Positions 38,361 to 48,600 of a stretch of DNA of 64,000 bases are shown here, piece by piece. The DNA is from Rouxiella aceris (GTDB lineage: Bacteria > Pseudomonadota > Gammaproteobacteria > Enterobacterales > Enterobacteriaceae): assembly GCF_012933545.1 (NCBI RefSeq), contig NZ_JAADJU010000002.1:248001-312000 (forward strand), given 5' to 3'. Every line of letters starts with the position of its first letter. Position 1 is the first letter of the stretch. Under the pieces are notes generated by a model, which was not told where the DNA came from, searched no databases, and saw only the letters and a program-made list of their open reading frames with translations. The translations under genes were made by a program, and so were the position numbers.

Positions 38361-39220
38361 AAGCATTATGGTCATATAACACACTGCCCCTCTGGAATAG
38401 TACCAATATTCCAGAGGCGTTGTTAACTGGCTGCCAGCATGAGGATGGGGTATGGGCAAGCTTATCTGTTGAGCAGGGTTCATTAATAGTTGAAAACCTT
38501 TCCGCCACTGGCGAAAGCCTTGGCCAGCAGTCTCTTCGGGCAGATTCAGATGATATGATGATCGCTCCTCTGCAAAAGTATCGCATTGTCTCTTTTTCTG
38601 ATGATATCCGTTGCCAACAAACCCTGAGCTGCCGGGCCGAAGACTATTTCTCGCGTAAGTACCAGCTGACCGCCACTCACTCCGAGGTCGTTTCTGCGTC
38701 AGAATTTATCACTCCCGGTAAAACGCTGGATCTGGGGTGCGGCGTGGGGCGTAATGCGCTCTATCTAAACCTTAAGGGGTTCGATGTGACTGCCTGGGAT
38801 AAAAACGCGGAAAGTATCGCACGGGTCAATGAGTTAATTACTCTTGAAGGCCTGACAAATATTTCGGCGCAAGTTAATGATTTAAATTCACTGGAATTTT
38901 CCGGTAATTATGACTTTATTTTATCAACGGTTGTCTTTATGTTTCTCAACCGGGAAAGCATCCCGTCCTTGATTGAGAATATGCAAGCCGCCACCAAGGC
39001 TGGGGGCTATAATTTGATTGTTGCCGCCATGGATACCACGGATTACCCTTGTCCGTTACCCTTTTCATTTACCTTCAAGGAAGGGGAGCTAAAAAGCTAC
39101 TATCAGCACTGGGATATTCTCAAATATAACGAAAATGCCGGGCAGTTGCATAAAACCGACAGCAAGGGCGAAAGAATAAAACTGCAGTTTGCGACACTGC
39201 TGGCGAAAAAAGTGGACTAA
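38357..39220 (+). CDS. tehB: TehB-like SAM methyltransferase with N-terminal cupin-like domain
   Basis: 287 residues. Residues 1-90 form the small beta domain found in long TehB proteins such as that of Haemophilus influenzae; E. coli TehB lacks it. The methyltransferase domain has motif [15 protein letters not shown] (near 123), [10 protein letters not shown] and the TehB-typical [12 protein letters not shown]. TehB methylates tellurite and selenite in vitro. It overlaps the norW stop, so it should be co-induced by nitric oxide through NorR. This linkage is unlike E. coli, where tehAB is a separate operon. Confidence 0.85.
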   Translation: MKALWSYNTLPLWNSTNIPEALLTGCQHEDGVWASLSVEQGSLIVENLSATGESLGQQSLRADSDDMMIAPLQKYRIVSFSDDIRCQQTLSCRAEDYFSRKYQLTATHSEVVSASEFITPGKTLDLGCGVGRNALYLNLKGFDVTAWDKNAESIARVNELITLEGLTNISAQVNDLNSLEFSGNYDFILSTVVFMFLNRESIPSLIENMQAATKAGGYNLIVAAMDTTDYPCPLPFSFTFKEGELKSYYQHWDILKYNENAGQLHKTDSKGERIKLQFATLLAKKVD

Positions 39221-39242
39221 TGCTTTCGCCAACAGTCTGACG

Positions 39243-40760
39243 CTATTTTAACCCCAGCCGTTTTGCCAGTCGGTGTAAATTGCCGCTATTCAGATTCAAC
39301 TTCCTCGCGGTGGCGGCCCAGTTCATATCCGATGCCGTCAGCACCTTGCGGATCACCTCGCGCTGGAACTGATCGGTCAGGGTTGCCAGATCGCCCTGGA
39401 CCAGGATTGGCGGCATCTCGTTATCTTGCTGCTCGGGCGCTGTCTGGCTGTTGAGATTAAAATGCAGGGGTAATAATTCGGTTACCCCGCCATTTTGTGT
39501 TGCCCTGGCCAGTACCGCCGCACGATAAATGGCATGTTCCAGCTCACGGATATTCCCCGGCCACGGATAACCTTCCAGCGCTGTTAAGGCGTCTCCTCTC
39601 AGCACCAGTTGTGTCAATCCCAGCTTAATGCGATAACGCTCGCAGAAAAAACCGGCCAGCAGCGGGATATCGCTAACCCGTTCGCGTAATGGCGGCACCA
39701 CAACGGGGAAGACGCTGAGTCGGTGGTATAAATCGGCGCGAAACTGGCCGCTGACCACCGCTTGCTTAAGCTCACGATTGGTTGCTGCCAGGATACGGAC
39801 ATTGACGCGTTTCATGCTGTCATCGCCGACGCGCTGCAGATCGCCATACTGAATTATTCGCAGCAGCTTGGCCTGCAGGGATAATGACAGCTCGCCAATT
39901 TCATCGAGAAATAACGTGCCATTATCGGCCAGCTCAAATTTACCTACCCGATGTTGAATAGCGCCGGTAAACGCCCCTTTGACATGGCCGAACAGTTCAC
40001 TTTCGGCGACGTTTTCCGGTAATGCCGCACAGTTAAGATAGACCAGAGGATGTGCCGCACGTGCCGAGCCAAGATGTATGGCGCGGGCGACCAACTCTTT
40101 GCCGACACCGGTTTCGCCGGAGATCAGCACATTGAGGTCCGAACCGGCAACAATGCCGATCTCTTGTTTCAGTTGCTGCATAACCGGGGAGGAGCCAATA
40201 ATTTCCCCGCCGTCACGGGCAATGCTGATTTGCTGAACAAAATCGGGCAGCGATTGTTTTTCCAGGGTTTCAACCAGCAGCGCGTTATTCAATGCCGCCG
40301 CGGCCAGTACGCTGATAAGCTGTAGCTCTTCATCATTAAATTGATCAAATTGCCGTGGGTTGAGGCTGTCGAAGGTCAGAGCACCAATAAGATTCTGGTC
40401 AGCAAAAAGCGGCAAGCCAATACAGGCATGAACCTTTAATTTATCGTGGCCGGGGATCAGACCGTCATAAGGATCCGGCAAATGGCTATCTTCCGGAAAT
40501 CGCACCACATGACCCGCGCGTGCAATGGCTTCAAGGCGCGGGTGTTGATCCAGGGCAAAACGGCGACCGAGAACGTCCTGGGTCAGGCCATCAATGGCCA
40601 ACGGGCGGAATTGTTGTGCTTCGAAACGCAAAAGCGCTGTCGCATCGCAGTTAAGCAACTGGCGTAAGCTACTGACCAGCAGCGTAAAGTGATCCCGACG
40701 CGTAAGCCCCGTTTGCAAATCTATGGCTATCGCGGCAAGAGACTGAATGGAAAGCGGCAT
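39243..40760 (-). CDS. norR: Nitric oxide-responsive sigma54 activator NorR
   Basis: 505 residues. The N-terminal GAF domain (1-170) senses NO through non-haem iron. The AAA+ domain has Walker A GETGVGKE (near 213), the sigma54-contact GAFTGA loop and Walker [11 protein letters not shown]-terminal helix-turn-helix (about 460-505, [18 protein letters not shown]) binds the three sites upstream of norV. In E. coli norR is divergent from norVW; here it is convergent, downstream of tehB, so it no longer shares their promoter region. Confidence 0.93.
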   Translation of the reverse strand: MPLSIQSLAAIAIDLQTGLTRRDHFTLLVSSLRQLLNCDATALLRFEAQQFRPLAIDGLTQDVLGRRFALDQHPRLEAIARAGHVVRFPEDSHLPDPYDGLIPGHDKLKVHACIGLPLFADQNLIGALTFDSLNPRQFDQFNDEELQLISVLAAAALNNALLVETLEKQSLPDFVQQISIARDGGEIIGSSPVMQQLKQEIGIVAGSDLNVLISGETGVGKELVARAIHLGSARAAHPLVYLNCAALPENVAESELFGHVKGAFTGAIQHRVGKFELADNGTLFLDEIGELSLSLQAKLLRIIQYGDLQRVGDDSMKRVNVRILAATNRELKQAVVSGQFRADLYHRLSVFPVVVPPLRERVSDIPLLAGFFCERYRIKLGLTQLVLRGDALTALEGYPWPGNIRELEHAIYRAAVLARATQNGGVTELLPLHFNLNSQTAPEQQDNEMPPILVQGDLATLTDQFQREVIRKVLTASDMNWAATARKLNLNSGNLHRLAKRLGLK

Positions 40761-40943
40761 ACATCAATCCTAACGTTGGGTGCAATTAAGATAATTTTAA
40801 CGGCAGGGGGCATGGGACAAACGCTCGGCATGCTGCGTCACGCAAAAAATTTTGGCAATCTGAACATTCTATCGAGGCTGCCTTTAAAATACATCCTTAT
40901 CAGATTGCAACAAGCGCATATTGGCAGCCAAATACGATGACTT

Positions 40944-41651
40944 ATGGCGATTCAGGGGAAGAAATTGCGAAACCATCATTTTCTGGAAAATATTTACGCC
41001 CGTCGCTCTCGGGATACCCTTCAGCAGTGGCTGATAACGCCGGAGAACAATGGGCAACAGGTTGGCAAATCATTCTATCCCCAGGACCTCAAAGCCCTGA
41101 CCAGCGGGATACAACCCAGCCTTAACCCGGTAATAAAGTCACTGCTCAATGATATCCGTTGCCTGACGGCGGCAGACCCCCTTGCCGAGGTGATGAGTGA
41201 AGAAAATTTCCATCTCACCTTTCTGGCGATAACATCTGCGCGCTATCCCCATGCTCGCGATATGCCTCCTGGCGCCAATCTAATCGCAATATTTAATCAA
41301 ACGGTAGAAAACCGCGAACTCGCCGTGGCGGATTTGCAACTGGTGGCGCTTCCTGACCAGTTGCTGTTAGCCGGAATTCCCGGTGAGCAAGCAGAGAAAA
41401 ACAGGAAGATGTTCTGGGACGCGCTGCGTGCCTCTGAATGGCAAACCCCGTTACGGCAAAGATATCCGGGCCAGGATGCGCCGCCGGAGTTCTGGCATAC
41501 CACGCTGCTACGTTACAAAGCCGAGAAACTGCCGCCCGGAGTAAGGGACTATTTTATTTCTCATAGCAACTGCCGATATGGTGCCGTTAGTGGAGAGATC
41601 CGGCTGGCGCTGGCCACCTATAACTGGGGTGAGGTGGAGTTTTTATTATAG
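40944..41651 (+). CDS. 2H phosphoesterase-like protein
   Basis: 235 residues of unknown exact role. Two HxT motifs with hydrophobic flanks, FHLTFLAI (near residue 89) and WHTTLLRY (near 190), are the hallmark of the 2H phosphoesterase fold of 2'-5' RNA ligases and cyclic phosphodiesterases. A likely reaction is opening of a 2',3'- or 1'',2''-cyclic phosphate, but no substrate can be read. Divergent from norR with a 183-base gap. No signal peptide. Confidence 0.65.
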   Translation: MAIQGKKLRNHHFLENIYARRSRDTLQQWLITPENNGQQVGKSFYPQDLKALTSGIQPSLNPVIKSLLNDIRCLTAADPLAEVMSEENFHLTFLAITSARYPHARDMPPGANLIAIFNQTVENRELAVADLQLVALPDQLLLAGIPGEQAEKNRKMFWDALRASEWQTPLRQRYPGQDAPPEFWHTTLLRYKAEKLPPGVRDYFISHSNCRYGAVSGEIRLALATYNWGEVEFLL

Positions 41652-41668
41652 AAAAGGTTGCTGCATGC

Positions 41669-42064
41669 TTAGTGCTGCCAGCTTTTATAGACAAACTCCA
41701 GCGTGTAGCCATCGGGATCGATAACCCCGGCGGCATAATAGCGCGGGTCATAGTAAAGTCTGATGCCTGGCGCGCCGTTGTCCGTGGCTCCCGCTTTGAT
41801 TGCCGCCGCATAGGCCTGATCCACTATTTCGGTACTATTGGCCACAAAACCCACATGGGTAGCCCCTCCTGCCGCTGTGCCTTCACGCAGCCAGAAAAAT
41901 ATCCGGCCATTGGCGCCAAAGCCTTTGAGATCCGGGTGCCCCGCCGGTCCGTCTTTGCCGTCATAGTCAACGCGGCTGGTGATACCGAGTGGAGCCAATG
42001 CTACGGTGTAAAATGCAACTGATCTCTCCAGATTACTCACCGATAAAAAGATGTGATCGAGCAT
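41669..42064 (-). CDS. VOC (glyoxalase/bleomycin resistance) family protein
   Basis: 131 residues from the ATG at 42064, with a GGGGGAG ribosome site; the frame is open to 42148 without support. Paired beta-alpha-beta-beta-beta modules with LDHIFLSVSNLERSVAFY at the start, THVGFVA in the middle and the metal-type VIDPDGYTLEFVY at the end. Substrate unknown. Convergent with the 2H gene, 18 bases apart. Confidence 0.85.
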   Translation of the reverse strand: MLDHIFLSVSNLERSVAFYTVALAPLGITSRVDYDGKDGPAGHPDLKGFGANGRIFFWLREGTAAGGATHVGFVANSTEIVDQAYAAAIKAGATDNGAPGIRLYYDPRYYAAGVIDPDGYTLEFVYKSWQH

Positions 42065-42600
42065 AAACTCCCCCATAGATAATTGAATATGCCAGCCGCG
42101 GACCGCGGCGATTCTGCTGGCAATGCCTTGTATAGCTGATGATAACAAGGGGAGAGGCCAATTACCCGTCTGGCGCAGTTTCTGTTGTGGAAAGGCGTAG
42201 CTTTCATCTTATTCCATCCCTCTTTACGGCTAGCGCGGACGGGTAAAGTTATTGCTTTAACTTAAGTGAAATTGCTGGCGTTAAGCGGAGGATACAGTCT
42301 GAAAAACAGAAAATAAAGTGTTCCTATATTTCATTAATGACATTTAATGCTCCATTAATAAAAATAAAAAGTTATTAACTCTGAAAATGTAATTGCAAAC
42401 AATTTTTTTATGTAAAAGTGAAGTGGTATCGTTTCATTACACGATTTTTATTATATAAAGTTAAAATCATAACAATCATTTAAAATAATTAATGAATTGT
42501 GACATATCCATACCCCGGGTAGCTTAACGGGTCGGCAGGAGAAAACCTGAGCGATTACGGGGTAATGACATTTCTCAAGCCATCGGCGGATGGAGGCTTT
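42065..42600. other. Upstream region of the giant LEPR/DUF4347 gene
   Basis: About 540 bases, strongly AT-rich from 42290 to 42500. It should hold the promoter of the giant gene and possibly of the whole export set. A TGGAGG ribosome site lies at 42591-42596. The last 90 bases include the structured leader listed separately. No gene is supported, although the large frame is formally open from an ATG at 42565. Confidence 0.55.
42511..42564 (+). promoter_or_regulatory. Structured leader RNA, function unknown
   Basis: TACCCCG (42511-42517) pairs perfectly with CGGGGTA (42558-42564), enclosing a hairpin CAGG-AGAAAA-CCTG (42536-42549). An alternative stem CCCG/CGGG could form within the left part. 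The base of the outer stem abuts a possible ATG at 42565, 36 bases before the preferred start. I compared it by eye with the c-di-GMP-I riboswitch pattern and it does not fit. Structure is seen; a regulatory role is inference. Confidence 0.35.
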
Positions 42601-45600
42601 ATGGTGTGGTGGAAAGCGGCAAAGCAGCAACCCAATGTGAGTAAACCGGCACAACCGGCAGCGACAAACAGACTTTGGTTACAGGTGTTGGAACCGCGCA
42701 TGATGTTTGACGGTGTGGCCGTTACCACCGTAGATGCCAGTGCCACACATCATGCCGATAGCGCTCAGGATACGGCTGATACCAGTAGCGCCGCTCACGT
42801 CGCGGCTAGCGATACCAGTACCACTGCCAGCAGCACAGCCAGCACAACCAGCACAACCAGTACAGCCAGTGCGGCCAGCACCACCACTTCTGCCAGCTCG
42901 GTAACCACCGCAACGACCACTACGGCGGAGGCCAGCGCCGCCGCTGCCACCAGCAGTAAATCGGATACCACGACGGCCGCAAACACCACCACCGCCGTCG
43001 CCGTCTCTGACGCCAGCACCGCAGCACATACCACCACCGACAGTGCCAGCGCGGATATCGCCAGTGCGGTGGTTGATGCCAGTACCACCCATTCCGTTGC
43101 CAGTGCGCCGCAAGTGGTGTTTATCGAATCTGATGTTGCCAATTATCAAACCATTATCAGCCAACTCCCCTCCAGCTATGAAGTGGTGGTGCTTGACAGT
43201 AACAGTGATGGTTTGGCCCAAATTGCGCAGTGGGCCTCAACCCATAGCGGTTATGGCGCAATGCATATTATCTCTCACGGCGAACAAAATGATCTGATGC
43301 TGGGTACCCTTGAAATTACCAGCGCCAATGTGGCCAGTCACCAAAGTGAGCTGACGGCCATCGGTCAGTCACTGGCACCAGGGGGCGATATTCTACTGTA
43401 TGGCTGTGATATTGCCGCAGGCACTACGGGGGTATCGTTGATTAATGCGTTGGCGCAGGAGACGCAGCGCAGTGTGGCAGGTTCAACGGATGCCACCGGG
43501 GGCACTGCTGCCGGGGGCGATTCGGTGCTGGAGTACGGCACAGATACCCTGCATGTGGCTACTCTCGATCTTTCTGCTTACGACGGGATATTGTCCCGGC
43601 CGGTCTCGGGGAGTACCACCTTTAGCTTGTCTCAGAACGTCATCTCTAATGAGGCAGGTTCTCAGGTAACGGCATCTGATGTGAGCGGTTGGGATTTTAC
43701 CTTGAACCTGGCCAGCGCAGCTAATGGTTCAGCAGCCATATTAACCGACAATCTGGAAACCCCTCACGACACCCTTGATGGGGCGAGTGATGGCGCTATC
43801 GCCATCACCAATTTCAGCGTCAAGTCCAATGACGGCAGTACCTTTACCCTGAATTCCGTCAATGTTATTGCCCAAACGTTAAGCAGTGGTAACACTGGCT
43901 CAATCGAACTGATTGGTTATCTCAATGGCCAGCAGGTTGGCAACCTGACACTCATTGTCACTGATGTAATGGTCAATGGAAATTACACCACCTTTGATGT
44001 GTCAGCCAACAGCGCCTTTAAAAATATCGACTCTTTCTCTATTCAGGGTGTGTCCGGCACTACCGTGTACGGAGCACTCGGCTTTGACACCATTAATGCC
44101 ACCAATTTTCACTTTGGGCCGGCTCTGATTACCAGTGCCAGCAGCGGTGCCTATAGTGCCGGGAACGGGAGTGCAGTGGTAGTAGACAGTGGTTTGACGT
44201 TGTCTGACGCGGCCAGCACGACACAATCTTCGGCTACCGTGTCGATCACCGGTAATTTTCATTCCGGCGAGGATGTGCTGGCCTTTACCAATACCAGCAC
44301 GGCGACCTACGGCAATATCGTCGCCAGCTATAACAGCAGCACCGGGGTATTAAGCTTTGTTTCCAGTGGTAACACCGCCACTAATAATCAGTGGCAGGCT
44401 GCTCTGGAAGCCGTGACCTATCGGGACACCTCGTTGTCTCCTTCAACGGCGACCCGAACCATCAGTTTTTCCATTAGCGATGCGACCTATACCAGTTCGA
44501 CGGTAACCAAGAGCGTCACTGTGGCCGCCGATGTGGCACCGGTTATCGCTAACCTTAACGGTGACAGCAGCACCTTTGCCGCCGCCGCCGGCGGTGGTGC
44601 GGTGCATCTTGATACCGGCACTGCCGCACTGGTCACCGACAGCGATTCCAGCAATTTTAATAGCGGTAATCTGACCGTGCATATTTCTGCCAATGGTCAG
44701 AGTGGCGAAGATGTGCTGGGCGTAGACACCAGCGGCACATTGACGTTAAGCAGTGGCACCACCGTGGGCAGCACAGTATCGGTTGGCGGCGTGGCGATTG
44801 GTACCATTGCCAGCAATGGTGACGGGGTCAGTGGCCATGATCTGATTATTACCTTTAACAGTAATGCCACTGCGGCACGGGTTTCCTCATTGGTGGGGGC
44901 ACTGGTTTATTCAGACAGCGCTTCGAGCCCCAATAATGCCACGCGCACGGTTCAGGTTTCGGTAAATGACGGACATGGGCAGACCAGCACCGCCAACCTT
45001 AGTGTGGCGATAAGTAATGCCGCACTGTTGACGGCCAGCGGTGGCAGTGCCGCCTTTATTGCTGCGGATAATGCCAGTTCAACCCCGGTAACAATAGACA
45101 GCGGATTGACCATTGTTGACCACGCCAGCGCAACCCTGGCGAGTGGCGTGGTAACCATCAGCGGTAATCTGGACAGCAGCCACGATATATTGTCTTTTAC
45201 CAACAGCAACAGTACGACCTTCGGTAATATTTCCGCCAGTTATAACAGCGCCACCGGCGTACTGACCTTAACCTCCAGTGGTGCTACGGCAAGCATTGCC
45301 CAATGGCAGTCCGCCTTGCGTGCGGTGACCTATAGCAATAGCGCCGTGACGCCGAGTACCGCCACGCGGACGGTAAGTTTTCTGGTCAGTGACAGTGGCA
45401 GCAATAACAGTTCGGCGGTGACGCGTACGGTGACGGTAACGGATGTTGATCAAACCCCGATTGTGGTCGCCAGCGGGGGCAGCAGTGCCTTTGTCTCCGG
45501 TGATAATGTCTCGTCAACACCGGTGGTCGTCGACAGTGGTTTGACCCTTTCTGATGGTGATAACAGCACCCTTGCCAGCGCAACCGTGTCGATAAGCGGC

Positions 45601-48600
45601 AATTTCCACAGCGGGGAGGATGTGCTGGCCTTTACCAACTTCAGTTCCTTGAGCTTCGGAAATATTGTCGCCTCCTATAATAGCGCTACGGGAGTGCTGA
45701 CCCTTAGTTCCAGCGGTGCCACCGCAACGGTAGCGCAGTGGCAGACCGCACTGCGCAGTGTGACTTATACCGACACGGCTGTGACTCCCAGTACCGCCAC
45801 GCGAACTATTTCGATGGTGGTGAGTGATGGCAGCAAAAGCAGTGCCACCACCACTCGGCAGGTCACGCTTACTGCCACTGACCAAACGCCGATCGTTACT
45901 GCCAGTGGTGGCAGCAGCGCCTTTACGGCTGGAGATAATACGGCCTCTGTGCCCGTGGCGGTGGATAGCGGCATTACGCTGTCAGATCTCGACAACAGCA
46001 CATTAGCCAGCGCCACGGTATCAATCACCGGTAATTTCCATAACGCAGAAGATGTCCTGGCCTTTACCAATACCAGCGCGTTCACTTTTGGCAATATCTC
46101 TGCCAGTTACAATAGCAGTATTGGTGTGCTGTCATTAACCTCCAGCGGAGCAACAGCAACGCTGGCGCAATGGCAGGCCGCCATGCGCGCCGTTACCTAT
46201 ATCGACACCGCGATAACGCCTGTCACCGCCTCGCGCACTGTCAGTTTTATGGTCAATGATGGTGTCAAAAACAGTGCCAGCAGCACTCGTCTGGTGTCGG
46301 TAGCCGCCGTTGACCAAACGCCGATTGTTGTCCTCACCGCAACCCCCGTTAACTATACGCTTGGTAGTCTGTCGCCGCTGGTGGTTGATAGCGCGCTGAC
46401 CCTTTCTGATCGTGATAATAGTACGTTGGCCAGTGCAACGGTGGCCATTAGCGGTAATTTCCATAGCGGCGAGGATGTGCTGGCCTTTACCAATAACAAT
46501 ACCGGTCTCTACGGCAATATTGCCGCCAGCTATAACGCCGGCAGCGGGGTAATGACCTTAAGTTCCAGCGGTGCCACGGCAACGGTGGCCCAATGGCAAG
46601 CGGCCTTGCAAGCTGTCACCTATCAGGATACTTCCGCCTCGCCAAATACCGCCACCCGCACTATTGCCTTTACCGTGAATGACGGTACCAAAAACAGTGT
46701 CAGTATGGTGCGCAGCCTGACCATGGCACTGCCTGTACCGACCGTGGGCGGATTGACTGCGCCGACCGATACCGGCAGCAGCCAAAACGACGGCATTACC
46801 AACGATGTGACGCCAACCCTGACCGGTACCGCGCAATCAAGCAGCACGGTAACAGTGTGGGTTGACGGTAGCTCTGTTGGCACCACCACCGCCGATGGCA
46901 GCGGTCAGTGGAGTTATAACCTGAGCGGCGGCGTGGCTGAAGGGACGCACAATATTACGGCCACCGCCACCATTGGCGGTGTTAGCAGTGGTTTTTCCAC
47001 GGGCTATCAACTGGTGATCGATACCTCCACGCCAGCTTCCCCATTAAATACTGCATTAGCCACCAGCAGCGATACTGGCAGTAGCAACAGTGATGGCGTT
47101 ACCAGCAATAACCAGCCGACGGTGACCGGCACTGCCGAAGCTAACAGCAGCGTCACTGTCTATATTGACGGTGAGGCGGTGGGCACGACGACAGCGGATG
47201 AAAGCGGAGCCTGGAGCTATAACCTGGCCACGCCGTTGAGCGATGGCACTCATAGCCTGCGCACCACCGCCACTGATACGGCAGGTAATAGCAGCGCCCA
47301 GTCCGTACAGCGCACCATTACTGTGGATACCCAGTTACCGGCAACGCCAGACGCTGTGCAGTTAAGCAGCAGCAGCGATACTGGCAGCAGCCATAGCGAT
47401 GGCATTACCAGTAATAACCTGCCGACGCTGACCGGCAATGCCGAAGCCAACAGCCGCGTTACTGTCTATATTGACGGTGAGGCGGTGGGTACAACGACGG
47501 CGGATGAAAGCGGAACCTGGAGCTATAACCTGGCCACGCCGTTGAGCGACGGCAACCACAGTTTGCGCACCACCGCCACCGATACGGCGGGCAATAGCAG
47601 CGCCCAATCGACCCCGCGCACCATTACCGTGGATACCCAGTTACCGGCAACGCCGGGCGCTGTGCAGTTAAGCACCAGCAGCGATACCGGCAGCAGCCAT
47701 AGCGATGGCATTACCAGCAATAACCAGCCGACGGTGACCGGCACTGCCGAAGCCAACAGCCGTGTCACTGTCTATATTGACGGTGAGGCGGTGGGTACAA
47801 CGACGGCGGATGAAAGCGGAGCCTGGAGCTATAACCTGTCCACGCCGCTGAGCGATGGCAATCACAGTCTGCGCACCACCGCCACCGATACGGCGGGCAA
47901 TAGCAGCGCCCAGTCGGTTGCGCGTACCATCACGATTGATACCCAGGTACCTGCCATCCCGGGCAGCGTGCAGTTAAGCACCAGCAGCGATACCGGCAGC
48001 AGCCACAGCGATGGCATTACCAGCAATAACCAGCCGACGGTGACCGGCACTGCCGAAGCCAACAGCAGCGTCACTGTCTATATTGACGGTGTCGCGGTGG
48101 GGACAACGACGGCGGATGAAAGCGGATCCTGGCGCTATAACCTGTCCACGCCGCTTGGCGATGGCAATCACAGTCTGCGCACCACAGTCACCGATACGGC
48201 GGGCAATATCAGCGCCCTGTCCGCGCCGGGAAATATCACGGTCGATACCCGCGCACCGCAAATAGAGAGTTTTAGCGCATTGAATCCCTTAAACAGTGCT
48301 GCCGGCCCTCTCTCTTACCAGTTGGTCTTCAACAAGTCAGTGGCGGCGTTAACCGTCGATGATCTCAGTGTGATCACCAGCGGCAGCGCCCAGGGGACAA
48401 TAGCGTCGATCACTCAACTGAATGCCACCACCTATCAAATTGTGCTGAACAATATCGGCGGCAGCGGTTCGCTGTCACTGCTGCTGAAAAGCGGCAGCGT
48501 CAGCGATATTGCCGGCAATTTGCTTACTGGCAGCCTGTCAGCACCGGTTTATCAAATCACTGCCGTAACTCCGCCGACAACACAACCGACGACCCCGCCG

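Noticed and set aside
42511-42564. c-di-GMP-I (GEMM) riboswitch
   Set aside because: The folded leader lacks the conserved GEMM core; only generic stems are seen.
47035-48258. CRISPR-like regular repeats
   Set aside because: The 306-bp period is coding, in frame, and encodes Ig-like domains; no short repeat-spacer pattern or cas genes.
43043-48265. Long opposite-strand open frames within the giant gene
   Set aside because: They are shadows of the repetitive Ser/Thr/Ala-rich coding strand and repeat with its period; no ribosome sites or known domains.
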